Assembly: GCF_000716675.1 (NCBI RefSeq)
Contig: NZ_JNXT01000007.1
Span: 62,001 to 126,000 of the forward strand
Direction of reading: 5' to 3'
DNA length: 64,000 nucleotides
Origin: Streptomyces alboflavus
GTDB lineage: Bacteria > Actinomycetota > Actinomycetes > Streptomycetales > Streptomycetaceae
The notes under the pieces are model-generated. The model had not been told where the DNA came from. It searched no databases and saw nothing but the letters and a program-made list of their open reading frames with translations. This document shows positions 42,012 through 52,420 of the stretch, one piece after another; positions within the stretch are counted from its first letter, which is position 1; every line of letters begins with the position of its first letter. A program made the translations under genes and the position numbers.

Positions 42012-42489
42012 CGCGGTCCTCCTCGTGATCATCCGGACTTCAATGATTCTCACCTTATGAGGATTCGGCGCCGCTGCGAATGGGGTGGCGGCTCCCGACT
42101 GGACAGGACGCCACCCCTGGGCCGGGGGCGACAGGTGTGAGCCGCGGCCGCACGGGCCCCCTGCCGCCGTACGCATCAGCCGCCGGGGACGTCCGGGGAC
42201 GTACACCGGAAGCCGTCTCCGGGGGCGGCAGCGCACGAAACAGGGGGAGCGCTCCTGGCAGCGGCGCGCGCCGGTGGCTCACTCCGTGGCGCGCATCACC
42301 CGTGAAGGTGAGTTGAGACCTCTTCGAGACCTCGGCCATTTGGCAGGCCCTTGCGCGACGACAAGGGAGCGATACCTCCCTGAACGCCCAACTCCCTTGG
42401 TTTCGAAGGTCATTGAACGTTTTCCGCCATGCAGAAACGTGCCTGTCAACGGGTGCATATGCGTCCGCACTACCCACCCTCATGAGCCC

Positions 42490-42495
42490 TACTAT
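42490..42495 (+). promoter_or_regulatory. Putative -10 element for leaderless LacI-family gene
   Basis: TACTAT ends 9 bases before the ATG at 42505, with no ribosome-binding site between. The message is probably leaderless or has a very short leader. The remaining 480 bases back to hisC contain no gene I can support; it is upstream sequence for two divergent genes. Confidence 0.4.
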
Positions 42496-42504
42496 CGGCT
42501 CGCC

Positions 42505-43626
42505 ATGACAGCAGCAGGGAAGCACCAGGTGAGCCGAGCGGAGACCGCCCGCCGGGGCAACCGGCAGAGCCGAGCAGGCATCAGAGACGTCGCCGCCGCA
42601 GCCGGTGTCTCGATCACGACTGTCTCCGACGCACTCAACGGCAAGGGGCGGCTGCCCGACGCCACGCGACGCCATGTCCGCGAGGTCGCCGACCGCCTGG
42701 GCTACCGCCCGTCGGCCGCGGCCCGAACACTCCGTACCGGAAAGTCGGGCCTCATCGGCCTCACCGTGACGACGTACGGGGATGAACCTTTCACCTTCAC
42801 GGAATTCGCGTACTTCGCGGAGATGGCGAGAGCCGCGACCTCCGCCGCCCTCGCCCGGGGCTACGCCCTGGTCATCCTCCCCGCCACCTCGCGCCGCAGC
42901 CCGGTCGACGTGTGGTCGAACGTCGCCCTCGACGGCACCGTCGTCGTCGACCCCTCCGACCACGACCCGGTGGTCAGCGAGCTGGTGCGGCAGGGGCTCC
43001 CGGTGGTCTCCGACGGTCGGCCCGCCGGGTCGCTGCCGGTCACGGCCTGGGTCGACAACGACCACGAGGCCGCGGTCCTGGAGATCCTCGAACACCTCGC
43101 GGCCGCCGGGGCGCGCCGCATCGGCCTCCTCACCGGCACCACCACGGACACCTACACCCACCTCTCCACCACCGCCTATCTGCGCTGGTGCGAGCGCGTG
43201 GGCCAGGACCCGGTCTACGAGTCCTACCCCGCGCACGACCCGTGCGCGGGCGCCGTCGCCGCCGACCGGCTGCTCGCCAGGCCCGACCGGCCCGACGCCG
43301 TGTACGGCCTGTTCGACCCGAACGGCACCGACCTGCTCGCCGCGGCCCGCCGCTACGGCCTGCGCGTACCGGACGACCTGCTGCTCGTGTGCTGCAGCGA
43401 GTCGACCGTCTACGCCACCACCGAGCCGCCGATCACCACGCTCTCCCTGAAGCCCCGGCGGATCGGCACCGCCGTCGTCCAGCTCCTCATCGACGCCATC
43501 GAGGGCCTCGACGCGGGCCGACCCATCGAGCAGGTGATACCGACCGAACTGATCGTGCGCACCTCGTCCGAGCGACGTCCGCCACGTACGACGGTCAGCC
43601 CGCCGCGGTCGCCCGGCCAGGGCTGA
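42505..43626 (+). CDS. LacI-family transcriptional regulator
   Basis: A 373-residue regulator. A basic N-terminus leads to the HTH and hinge (GIRDVAAAAGVSITTVSDALNGKGRLPDA), then a periplasmic-binding-like effector domain: SGLIGLTVTTYGDEP, RGYALVILPATS, GTVVVDPSDHDP and TTEPPITTLSLKP. Such proteins usually bind a sugar or other small metabolite. The divergent hisC is a candidate target. No sugar genes are adjacent. The ATG follows TACTAT directly, and there is no ribosome-binding site. Confidence 0.9.
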   Translation: MTAAGKHQVSRAETARRGNRQSRAGIRDVAAAAGVSITTVSDALNGKGRLPDATRRHVREVADRLGYRPSAAARTLRTGKSGLIGLTVTTYGDEPFTFTEFAYFAEMARAATSAALARGYALVILPATSRRSPVDVWSNVALDGTVVVDPSDHDPVVSELVRQGLPVVSDGRPAGSLPVTAWVDNDHEAAVLEILEHLAAAGARRIGLLTGTTTDTYTHLSTTAYLRWCERVGQDPVYESYPAHDPCAGAVAADRLLARPDRPDAVYGLFDPNGTDLLAAARRYGLRVPDDLLLVCCSESTVYATTEPPITTLSLKPRRIGTAVVQLLIDAIEGLDAGRPIEQVIPTELIVRTSSERRPPRTTVSPPRSPGQG

Positions 43627-43855
43627 CCTCCCCGACGACCGGCCCGAGGCCCGCGACCTGCGGGAAAAGAGGGGGAAACCTCGGGCCAATTCGGGAGAAA
43701 ACCTCGGTGAACTGGGGCCCGGCACCGATTCACCACCCCTGGTGCACCACACAGAGACAGCCGCATTCCTATGATGGGCGGACGACACCGCGGGCCACTG
43801 CGACCAGGCAGTCCGATCCCGGTGCAGATGCGGCGCGATGGTGGTGGAGGGGTCG

Positions 43856-45460
43856 ATGACTCAGGGGGCCGGTCAGGGACCCGAGGTGCGGACGGCGACG
43901 CTGCGCGACTTCCGCGTGCCCGCGTACGTCTATGAAGGCGTCCGTGAGACCGGCCGGGCCGTGTCGGAGGGCGACCAGGCCCAGGAGTCCCTGGGCGCGG
44001 AGGCTGCCGCGGGCGCCGAGTCCGCGGGCGAGCGGGGGGCCGGGCAGGTGCCTCCGGCCGCCGGGCAGGCCCCCGTTGGCGCTCCCGCCGGCCGTCAAGC
44101 CCCGGTTTCCGGACAGGGGCAGGCGGCGCAGGTCGGGCACGGCCCCGGGGCGGGTCAGGCTCCCGTCACCGGGCAGGCGTCCAGGGCCGTGGGTCGGACT
44201 CCCGCCGACGGGCAGGCGCCCGCCGCCGTAGGTCAGGTTCCCGTCGCTGGGCAGGCCGCCGCCGTAGGCCAGGTTCCCGCCGCCGGACAGGCCCCCGCCC
44301 CCGGACACACCGCCCCCCACGCACCCACCCGCCTCGCCGCTCACGTCCCCGCCCAGGCCGGTCCGGTGGAGCATCTCGGCGCCGCCCCCGCCCCCGTACA
44401 GACGCAGCCGTCGGCCGCCCGTCCCGTGGAACAGCCGGGCCCGGCGCACACCATGGCACACGCCGCCCCCACGCGCCCCACGGCGCAGAGCGCGCCCGCG
44501 CACCCCGGCTCCGCCGGTGAGGCCCCGGACGGCTACACGCCGACCGAGCGCGACCTGCCCATCATCAACCGCGGTGACACCGTGCAGGTCGAGGTGCGCG
44601 AGATGCCCGAGCCGCCGCCCGCGCCCGACGCGGAGGGCATGGGTCCGCTGTACGTCGTCGGCGACGTGCACGGCTACCTGGACGAGCTCGTCGCCGCCCT
44701 CGCCGACGAAGGCCTGATCGACGCGGACGGACGCTGGGCCGCGGGCAACACCCGGCTGTGGTTCCTCGGCGACTTCACCGACCGCGGGCCCGACGGCATC
44801 GGCGTCATCGACCTGGTCATGCGCCTGTCCGCCGAGGCCGCCGCGGCGGGCGGCTACTGCAAGGCCCTCATGGGCAACCACGAGCTGCTGCTCATCGGCG
44901 CGAAGAAGTTCGGCGACACCCCGGTCAACTCCGGCGCGGGCACGGCCACGTTCCAGGCCGCCTGGCTCCTCAACGGTGGCCAGAAGACCGACATGGAGCG
45001 CCTGGAGGACCACCACCTGCAGTGGATGGCCCGCCTCGACGCCATCGAGGAGGAGGACGGGCATCTGCTCGTGCACTCCGACACCACCGCCTACCTCGAC
45101 TACGGCGACTCCATCGAAGAGGTCAACGACACCATCCACGAGGCGCTGACCCGCAACGACGCCGACGAATACTGGGACCTGTTCCGCAAGTTCACCAAGC
45201 GCTTCGCCTTCCGCGACGACTCCGGCCCCGCGGCCGTACGCGAACTCCTCGACATGTACGGCGGCACCCGCATCGTCCACGGCCACAGCCCCATCCCGTA
45301 CCTCCTCGGCGAGGTCGGCTCCGAGTACGACGGCGACGACGACGGCCGCCCCGTCATCGAGGGCCCGCACGTCTACGCCGACGGCCTGGCCATCGCCATG
45401 GACGGCGGCGTGACCATGGCCGGAAAGCTGCTGGTCTGCCAACTCCCGCTGGAGAACTGA
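43856..45460 (+). CDS. PP2A-like metallophosphatase with Ala/Pro/Gln-rich N-terminal repeats
   Basis: A 534-residue protein. Residues ~40-225 are low complexity with repeated blocks of the type GQ(V/A)P(V/A)AGQ. The C-terminal ~300 residues are a calcineurin-like/PP2A-like phosphoesterase with every motif: GDVHGYLDEL, FLGDFTDRGPDG, LMGNHELLLIG, LLVHSDT and RIVHGHSPIP. The Asp, His and Asn metal ligands for a binuclear Mn/Fe centre are present, so Ser/Thr phosphatase activity is plausible. The start at 43856 has GGAGG upstream. A TATGAT at 43770-43775 may be its -10. The repeat region may tether it to a surface or partner; that is speculation. Confidence 0.87.
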   Translation: MTQGAGQGPEVRTATLRDFRVPAYVYEGVRETGRAVSEGDQAQESLGAEAAAGAESAGERGAGQVPPAAGQAPVGAPAGRQAPVSGQGQAAQVGHGPGAGQAPVTGQASRAVGRTPADGQAPAAVGQVPVAGQAAAVGQVPAAGQAPAPGHTAPHAPTRLAAHVPAQAGPVEHLGAAPAPVQTQPSAARPVEQPGPAHTMAHAAPTRPTAQSAPAHPGSAGEAPDGYTPTERDLPIINRGDTVQVEVREMPEPPPAPDAEGMGPLYVVGDVHGYLDELVAALADEGLIDADGRWAAGNTRLWFLGDFTDRGPDGIGVIDLVMRLSAEAAAAGGYCKALMGNHELLLIGAKKFGDTPVNSGAGTATFQAAWLLNGGQKTDMERLEDHHLQWMARLDAIEEEDGHLLVHSDTTAYLDYGDSIEEVNDTIHEALTRNDADEYWDLFRKFTKRFAFRDDSGPAAVRELLDMYGGTRIVHGHSPIPYLLGEVGSEYDGDDDGRPVIEGPHVYADGLAIAMDGGVTMAGKLLVCQLPLEN

Positions 45461-45533
45461 ACGTTCACGAGTCACCCCGCGTACGGACTCGCACAAGCGT
45501 GCGCATGCGAGTCCGTACGACTGAACGTTCACG
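45456..45533. repeat. 14-bp direct repeat flanking a hairpin
   Basis: ACTGAACGTTCACG is present at 45456-45469 and again at 45520-45533. Between the copies is a hairpin (arms 45480-45493 and 45506-45519). The first copy overlaps the stop of the phosphatase gene. The symmetric plan (direct repeats around a stem) resembles a duplicated small element or a deleted insertion footprint. Confidence 0.6.
45480..45519 (+). terminator. Hairpin terminator after the phosphatase gene
   Basis: CGTACGGACTCGCA (45480-45493) pairs with TGCGAGTCCGTACG (45506-45519), a perfect 14-bp stem with a 12-base loop, 20 bases after the stop. No U-run follows. Confidence 0.75.
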
Positions 45534-45705
45534 CGGCACGTGCCGCCTTAGCAGGATCTCGCTGGCCAGCAGGCCAATTCTTGATAACCCCTGTCACCGC
45601 GTGCCGTCACCGCTCTACCATCGCCTTATCCGTAGCAGGCTCCCCTCCGTTTCTGCCCGACGGCTCGTAGCCATGCGAGCCCCAAGCCCTACGGAGCATC
45701 GGGGG

Positions 45706-46599
45706 ATGCACATGAACAGCGCTCCACACCTGCTCAATGAGGACCGCCCCCAGTACGAGCGGGTCCTCGATGAGGCGCTGCGCACCGCACCGAACCGCCC
45801 GGAGCTGGCCGCGGTGGGCCAGCGACTCAACCCCGAGCAACTGCGCACGATGGCTCTCAACGCCACCGCACTGATCACGGCCGCCGCCGCGACCGAGTAT
45901 CACCACTACGTGAAGGTCCGTGAGGAACTGCGCGACCCCGGACCCTCATCGTCCACGTCGATCCGTGAAGGGAACGGATCCAGTTCCAGTTCCAGCACGA
46001 CCGAGTCCGGCTCCGGCGGAATCGGCCTCGCCACCACCATGGGCGAGGTCACCGAAACCGCGGGCGCCGGACTGGTCGCGGTGCTCGCGGTGCTCGCGCC
46101 CGTCCTCGCCGGGACGGCCGCCGCGATCTTCCTGCTCGTCGGCTACATCCTGAAGATGCTCGACCCCGAGCCCGCCTTCGCGGACACCCTGCTCACCGCC
46201 GGGTGGCTGTTCGGCGCGCTCACGGCGGGCGCCATCCTGGTCGCCGCGGTCGGCCTGCTCATCACCGCCCTGCGCAACGGCTCCACCTCCCTCCAGGCAG
46301 GCTCGCACCATGAGCGGAACGAAGAGGTGGACCGGGCCAGGGAAGCCTGGTGCCAGGCACTGTTGGAGCGTGGCATCCTGCCCTTCCTGCGCGAGGCACT
46401 GACGGCCCCGGACACCAAGACGGCGTCCGCGGCCCGCGCGTCCTCGGCGGGCGGGGCCGGGCGCATGCCCCAACTCGGCTATCACAGGCCAGGATTCAGC
46501 AGCCCGGACGGCGGCTCGACGACCGGGACGCGCCCGAGCTACAGCAGCCCGGACTTCTCCAGTCCGGACTACGGCGGCCCGGAGCATCCACCGGAGTAG
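45706..46599 (+). CDS. Streptomyces membrane protein with Ser-rich linker and tail
   Basis: A 297-residue protein. An N-terminal helical soluble domain (residues ~1-75) is followed by a Ser/Thr-rich linker (SSSTSIREGNGSSSSSSTTES), two membrane helices at about 110-145 and 165-190, another helical stretch (EEVDRAREAWCQALLERGILPFLR) and a C-terminal tail with repeats of the type (Y)SSPD(F/Y). GGAG at 45692 supports the ATG at 45706. I recognise no Pfam-type domain. It is downstream of the phosphatase gene but separated by a strong terminator, so it is likely an independent unit. Confidence 0.78.
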   Translation: MHMNSAPHLLNEDRPQYERVLDEALRTAPNRPELAAVGQRLNPEQLRTMALNATALITAAAATEYHHYVKVREELRDPGPSSSTSIREGNGSSSSSSTTESGSGGIGLATTMGEVTETAGAGLVAVLAVLAPVLAGTAAAIFLLVGYILKMLDPEPAFADTLLTAGWLFGALTAGAILVAAVGLLITALRNGSTSLQAGSHHERNEEVDRAREAWCQALLERGILPFLREALTAPDTKTASAARASSAGGAGRMPQLGYHRPGFSSPDGGSTTGTRPSYSSPDFSSPDYGGPEHPPE

Positions 46600-46629
46600 C
46601 CCGGACCCCGCGGACCCTCCGCGAGGCCG

Positions 46630-46659
46630 CCCGGCGACTGGATCAGGCCGGTCGCCGGG
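46630..46659 (+). terminator. Short hairpin after the membrane protein gene
   Basis: CCCGGCGAC (46630-46638) pairs with GTCGCCGGG (46651-46659), a 9-bp stem 31 bases after the stop. The remainder of this 271-base gap has no gene I can support. Confidence 0.55.
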
Positions 46660-46870
46660 GGACATGAACCGGACGTCGGTCAGTCAAGGACCGGCGCCGG
46701 AGAGGACGGCCGGCGACGGCGGCCGGCCGGTCGAACACGGGCCGGAAGCCCCCGGCGTGGGGCTTCGGTGCGCCGCTGTCGGCGGACGGCGGCGCGAAGG
46801 CCCGCCCGCGCCGCGCAGGCGGCCCCGCGTGGGTGCCCCCTGCGTCCCCTGGCCTCAAAGCTCCCTTTCC

Positions 46871-48277
46871 TCAGATGATGCCCTCCCGCTTCGCGGCCCT
46901 CATCCAGTCCGGGAACTCGGAGAGCAGCCGGTCGTACAGCTCCGGATCCGGCACCGTGCTGATGTCGTCCACCGCGAAGAACCCGACGTTGTCGACGCGG
47001 CGGCCCGGCAGCGTGTCGAACCGTTCGAGCACCCCGTAGTTGGACTTGCCGAGCCCCACGAACTGCCAGAAGATCGGCTCCTCCACGGCGTCCCTGAGCT
47101 CCCGCTCGATCTCGCTGTTGCGGTAGACGCCGCCGTCAGAGAAGAAGAGCACCAGCGTGGGCGCAGCGGCCGGATTCTCCCGTACGTACGCCCGGACCTG
47201 GGCGATCACCCGCTGCTCCTCGTTCTGGATGCCCACGTCCCGCATGTCGACCTGGTCGTCCCGCAGGCCCTTCTTCCGCTTGCCCCGGCGGAAGATGCCG
47301 ACCTCCCCGACGCGGACGTGGAACTTCAGCCAGTCCGGCAGCTCCCCGAGCCGCAGATCGGGCAACCGCGCCGGATGCGAGGCGAACGTCCAGGCCTGCA
47401 TCTCCCCGTCGTCGTCCAACTGCGCGGCCACGGCGGCCATCCGCTCCACGACATCGGCCACGATGCCCTTGGAGTACAGGAACGACATGGACCCGGAGGC
47501 GTCGAGCACGAGGATGACGCGCGCCGTGACCCCTTCCGCCCCGCGCTTGCGCAGGCTGACGGCCACCTGCTCCTTGCGCAGCGAGAGGCGCTTGCGCATG
47601 TCGACGGGGAGCAGCTCCTCGCCCTTGGTGAGGCGGGGAGTTGAGGAAGGGGAGGAAGGGGCGGCGGGAGCCACGGGGGCTGGGGGCGCCGCCGGGGCGG
47701 CGGGAGCCACGGGGGCAACCGGCTGCGCCGGAGCGGCCGGCTCCTCCTCGTCCACCGTGATGCCGAAGTCGGTGGCGAGCCCGGCGAGCCCGGAGTCGTA
47801 CCCCTGCCCCACCGCGCGGAACTTCCACTGCCCTCCGCGCAGATACAACTCGCCACCTATGAACGCCGTCTCCGACGTGGCGGTCATCTCGAAGCGGGCC
47901 AACTCGCCGCCCGTCGAGGCGTCGAGCAGCCGCAACGTGAGCCCGGTGAGCTGCCCGAACGTCCCCCCGTCGGCCGAGGCACACAGCAACACCCGTTCGA
48001 CGCCGCTCTCCAGGGACCGCAGATCCACCTCGACCGTGTCCGTGGTGACGCCGGCGGCACTCTGCTTCCCCAGGTGCCGCACGGCGCCGGACGCGTGCCG
48101 CGGCTGGTTGTAGAACACGAAGTCGGCGTCGTCACGCACGCGTCCGGCAGCGGTGAGCAGCAGCGCCGAGGCGTCGGCGGTGGGCCCGCCCGGGCCCTCG
48201 CCCCAGGCGAGCTCCGCGCGCACCGCCGCCGAGCCGACGGGAAGATTGGCACCCTTGCTCAAGGAACTGGCAGTCAT
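46871..48277 (-). CDS. TerD-domain protein fused to von Willebrand A domain
   Basis: A 468-residue fusion. Residues ~1-175 are a TerD/stress-protein domain (LSKGANLPV at the start, then [25 protein letters not shown] and a Ca-binding-like [12 protein letters not shown]). A Pro/Ala linker with repeated VAPAAP follows. The C-terminal vWA domain carries the MIDAS motif ([16 protein letters not shown]) and FFSDGGVYR. The domain order recalls TerF-like proteins of tellurite-resistance systems. No other ter genes are in the window, so it may act in a stress-response complex alone. Metal-ion binding by both domains is expected. Confidence 0.88.
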   Translation of the reverse strand: MTASSLSKGANLPVGSAAVRAELAWGEGPGGPTADASALLLTAAGRVRDDADFVFYNQPRHASGAVRHLGKQSAAGVTTDTVEVDLRSLESGVERVLLCASADGGTFGQLTGLTLRLLDASTGGELARFEMTATSETAFIGGELYLRGGQWKFRAVGQGYDSGLAGLATDFGITVDEEEPAAPAQPVAPVAPAAPAAPPAPVAPAAPSSPSSTPRLTKGEELLPVDMRKRLSLRKEQVAVSLRKRGAEGVTARVILVLDASGSMSFLYSKGIVADVVERMAAVAAQLDDDGEMQAWTFASHPARLPDLRLGELPDWLKFHVRVGEVGIFRRGKRKKGLRDDQVDMRDVGIQNEEQRVIAQVRAYVRENPAAAPTLVLFFSDGGVYRNSEIERELRDAVEEPIFWQFVGLGKSNYGVLERFDTLPGRRVDNVGFFAVDDISTVPDPELYDRLLSEFPDWMRAAKREGII

Positions 48278-48376
48278 ACGACCAGTCTGCCGATCTCCAC
48301 GGGCCGGGGATACCGCCTTCCCCCGATCACCGCCACGCCACCGACCACCGCCCCGCTCACCGCCCCCCGCTCACCG

Positions 48377-48404
48377 CCTGCCGTCGGCCGCCTGCCGTCG
48401 GCCG
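48377..48404. repeat. Two-copy 14 bp tandem repeat
   Basis: CCTGCCGTCGGCCG occurs twice without a break (48377-48390 and 48391-48404), between thiC and the TerD-vWA gene, next to two copies of CCGCTCACCGCC. It is a short duplication with no evident function. Confidence 0.8.
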
Positions 48405-48414
48405 ACCGCCGCGC

Positions 48415-50334
<1,920 letters not shown>

Positions 50335-50402
50335 ATTGCAAAGGTGCCTCCACGCTAGCGTCCTGTCGGGCGCGGTGAACAGAGGGCCCCCACCGTTCTT
50401 GC

Positions 50403-50408
50403 GATGAT
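50403..50408 (+). promoter_or_regulatory. Putative -10 for leaderless yibE/F gene
   Basis: GATGAT ends 6 bases before the GTG at 50415, and no ribosome-binding site is present. A leaderless transcript is likely. It is divergent from thiC. Confidence 0.4.
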
Positions 50409-50414
50409 CGGGCC

Positions 50415-51809
50415 GTGACCACGACAACGCCGCCCACCGGACCCCCCGCCCCGGAGCCGCACGGCCACTCCCACAGCCACGGCCCCGCGGCCCCCGTGTC
50501 CCAGCATCTGCGCAAGGTCATCGCCGCCGTCCTGATCCCCTTCGCCACCGCGGTCCTCGTCGGCCTCGTGGTGCTGTGGCCCGGCGGGGCCCCGGCCCAC
50601 GAACGCACCGGAGTCGGCTTCGACCGGCAGACCCAGTCGGCCACCGTGACGAAGCTGGAGAAGCTCCCCTGCAAGGACCTCAACGCCTCGCAGACCCCGC
50701 CCAACGGCGACACCTCCACCGCCGAGGGCCAGTCCGCCCAGTCCCGCGCGGAGGGCACCTGCGGCCGGGCCACGGTCAAGGTCACCAGCGGCCCGGACAA
50801 GGGCCGCACCTTCACCGAGATCGTCCAGCCGGACTCGCCCCGGCAACTGCGCGCGGGCCAGGACGTGGTGGTCGCCTATGAACCCAAGGCGCCCAAGGAC
50901 CTCCAGTACTCGGTCACCGACGTGAACCGCAAGCTTCCGATGGCCCTGCTCGCCGGCATCTTCGCCCTGGCCGTCGTCGTGGTGGGACGGCTGCGCGGCG
51001 TCATGGCGCTGGTCGCCCTCGCGGTGAGCTTCCTGGTCCTGACCTTCTTCATCCTCCCCGCGATCCTGCAGGGCTCGAACCCCCTGGTCGTCGCCGTGGT
51101 CGGCGCGAGCGCGATCATGCTGTGCGCGCTCTACATGTGCCACGGCCTGACGGCGCGCACCTCGGTCGCGGTGCTCGGCACCCTGATCTCCCTCCTGCTC
51201 ATCGGCCTGCTCGGCTCCCTGTTCATCGGCTGGGCCTCCCTGACCGGCAACACGGACGACAACACCGGTCTGATCCACGGTCTCTACCCCGACATCGACA
51301 TGAGCGGCCTGCTGCTCGCGGGCGTCATCATCGGCTCGCTCGGCGTCCTCGACGACGTCACCGTCACCCAGACCTCCGCGGTCTGGGAACTGCACCAGGC
51401 CAATCCGTCGATGGGCTGGCGCGGCCTGTACCGCGCGGGCATCCGCATCGGCCGCGACCACATCGCCTCGGTCGTCAACACCCTCGTGCTCGCCTACGCG
51501 GGCGCCGCCCTCCCCCTCCTGCTGCTCTTCTCCATCGCCCAGAGCAGCGTGGGCACCGTCGCCAACAGCGAACTGGTCGCCGAGGAGATCGTCCGCACCC
51601 TCATCGGCTCCATCGGCCTCGTCGCCTCCGTCCCCGTCACCACCGCCCTCGCGGCCCTGGTCGTCTCCGCCGACCGCTCAGGCCCCGGCCCCGCCCCGGC
51701 AGAGGCCCCCTCGGCCCCGCCGTCCGGCACCACGCCCACCGCTCCCTCCGCCCGCCCTGCGCCCCGCCGCCCCTCCCTCGCCGGAAAGGGCCGCCGCCGC
51801 AAGACGTGA
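50415..51809 (+). CDS. YibE/F-family membrane transporter
   Basis: A 464-residue polytopic protein. A His-rich N-terminus (EPHGHSHSHG) precedes the first membrane helix. An extracytoplasmic domain (about residues 55-165) follows, then seven or so helices typical of YibE/F: MALLAGIFALAVVVVGRLRGVMAL, LGSLFIGWASLTGNTDDN and GVIIGSLGVLDDVTVTQTS. The GVLDDVTVTQTSAVWEL motif is a family signature. Function is unknown, with metal or thiol roles suggested for members. The HSHSHG could bind Zn or Ni. The C-terminus is Pro/Ala/Arg-rich. Confidence 0.87.
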   Translation: MTTTTPPTGPPAPEPHGHSHSHGPAAPVSQHLRKVIAAVLIPFATAVLVGLVVLWPGGAPAHERTGVGFDRQTQSATVTKLEKLPCKDLNASQTPPNGDTSTAEGQSAQSRAEGTCGRATVKVTSGPDKGRTFTEIVQPDSPRQLRAGQDVVVAYEPKAPKDLQYSVTDVNRKLPMALLAGIFALAVVVVGRLRGVMALVALAVSFLVLTFFILPAILQGSNPLVVAVVGASAIMLCALYMCHGLTARTSVAVLGTLISLLLIGLLGSLFIGWASLTGNTDDNTGLIHGLYPDIDMSGLLLAGVIIGSLGVLDDVTVTQTSAVWELHQANPSMGWRGLYRAGIRIGRDHIASVVNTLVLAYAGAALPLLLLFSIAQSSVGTVANSELVAEEIVRTLIGSIGLVASVPVTTALAALVVSADRSGPGPAPAEAPSAPPSGTTPTAPSARPAPRRPSLAGKGRRRKT

Positions 51810-51881
51810 CACCCCGCAGCAGCGATGCCATGAAATGCCCCGAACTGCCAACAGTCAGGGCCTGCGAGGAACCGTCGCCCC

Positions 51882-52319
51882 TCAGCCCGCGCTCTGCTCC
51901 TCCGCGAGGATCCGGTCCAGGGCCTCGTCGAGATGCGTCTCGAAGTCGACGAGCGTCCGCTCCTGCCCCAGCGGCACCAACTTGTCCGTCCGGTCGAGGA
52001 AGGCGAGCAGCGGCGGGATGCCCACCCTGAACAGCGCCTGGTCCTGGCCCACTTGAAGCCGGATCAGTACGTCGTCCGAGTGCTCGGGGTCGATCGGCGC
52101 GATCCGCACATCCCCGTCCCCGCACGCCCTGCCTACCCCGTCGGCCAGGAGCTCCCGCCCGAAGGCCCAGGTCACCGGGACATCGCCGGGGAGGTGGAAG
52201 GTCAGCCGCACAGCATAGGGATCGCGCGTCTCGTACCGCAGCTCCACCGGGATGCGGAACGACAGCTCCTCCGACACGAGGAAGCTCATCATGACCTCTG
52301 CCTGGACCGACTCGCGCAT
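51882..52319 (-). CDS. ssgA: SsgA-like developmental protein (SALP)
   Basis: A 145-residue SsgA-like protein, exclusive to sporulating actinomycetes. SVQAEVMMSFLVSEELSFRI, PVTWAFGRELL and LFRVGIPPLLAFLDRTDKLV are conserved in SsgA. SsgA activates sporulation-specific cell division and marks sites of septum and branch formation. The gene lies just downstream of an IclR-type regulator, the same layout as ssgR-ssgA in S. coelicolor, where SsgR controls ssgA. By this synteny I assign SsgA rather than another SALP such as SsgB. Confidence 0.9.
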   Translation of the reverse strand: MRESVQAEVMMSFLVSEELSFRIPVELRYETRDPYAVRLTFHLPGDVPVTWAFGRELLADGVGRACGDGDVRIAPIDPEHSDDVLIRLQVGQDQALFRVGIPPLLAFLDRTDKLVPLGQERTLVDFETHLDEALDRILAEEQSAG

Positions 52320-52420
52320 CGCCGCCTACCCCGTCATTAGCCTGGTGGTGGCAGGAACCAACTCCCTGACACTCATGGCATCTTGCTTAACGTACACACC
52401 AGATCACAAGGAGTGAGTTT

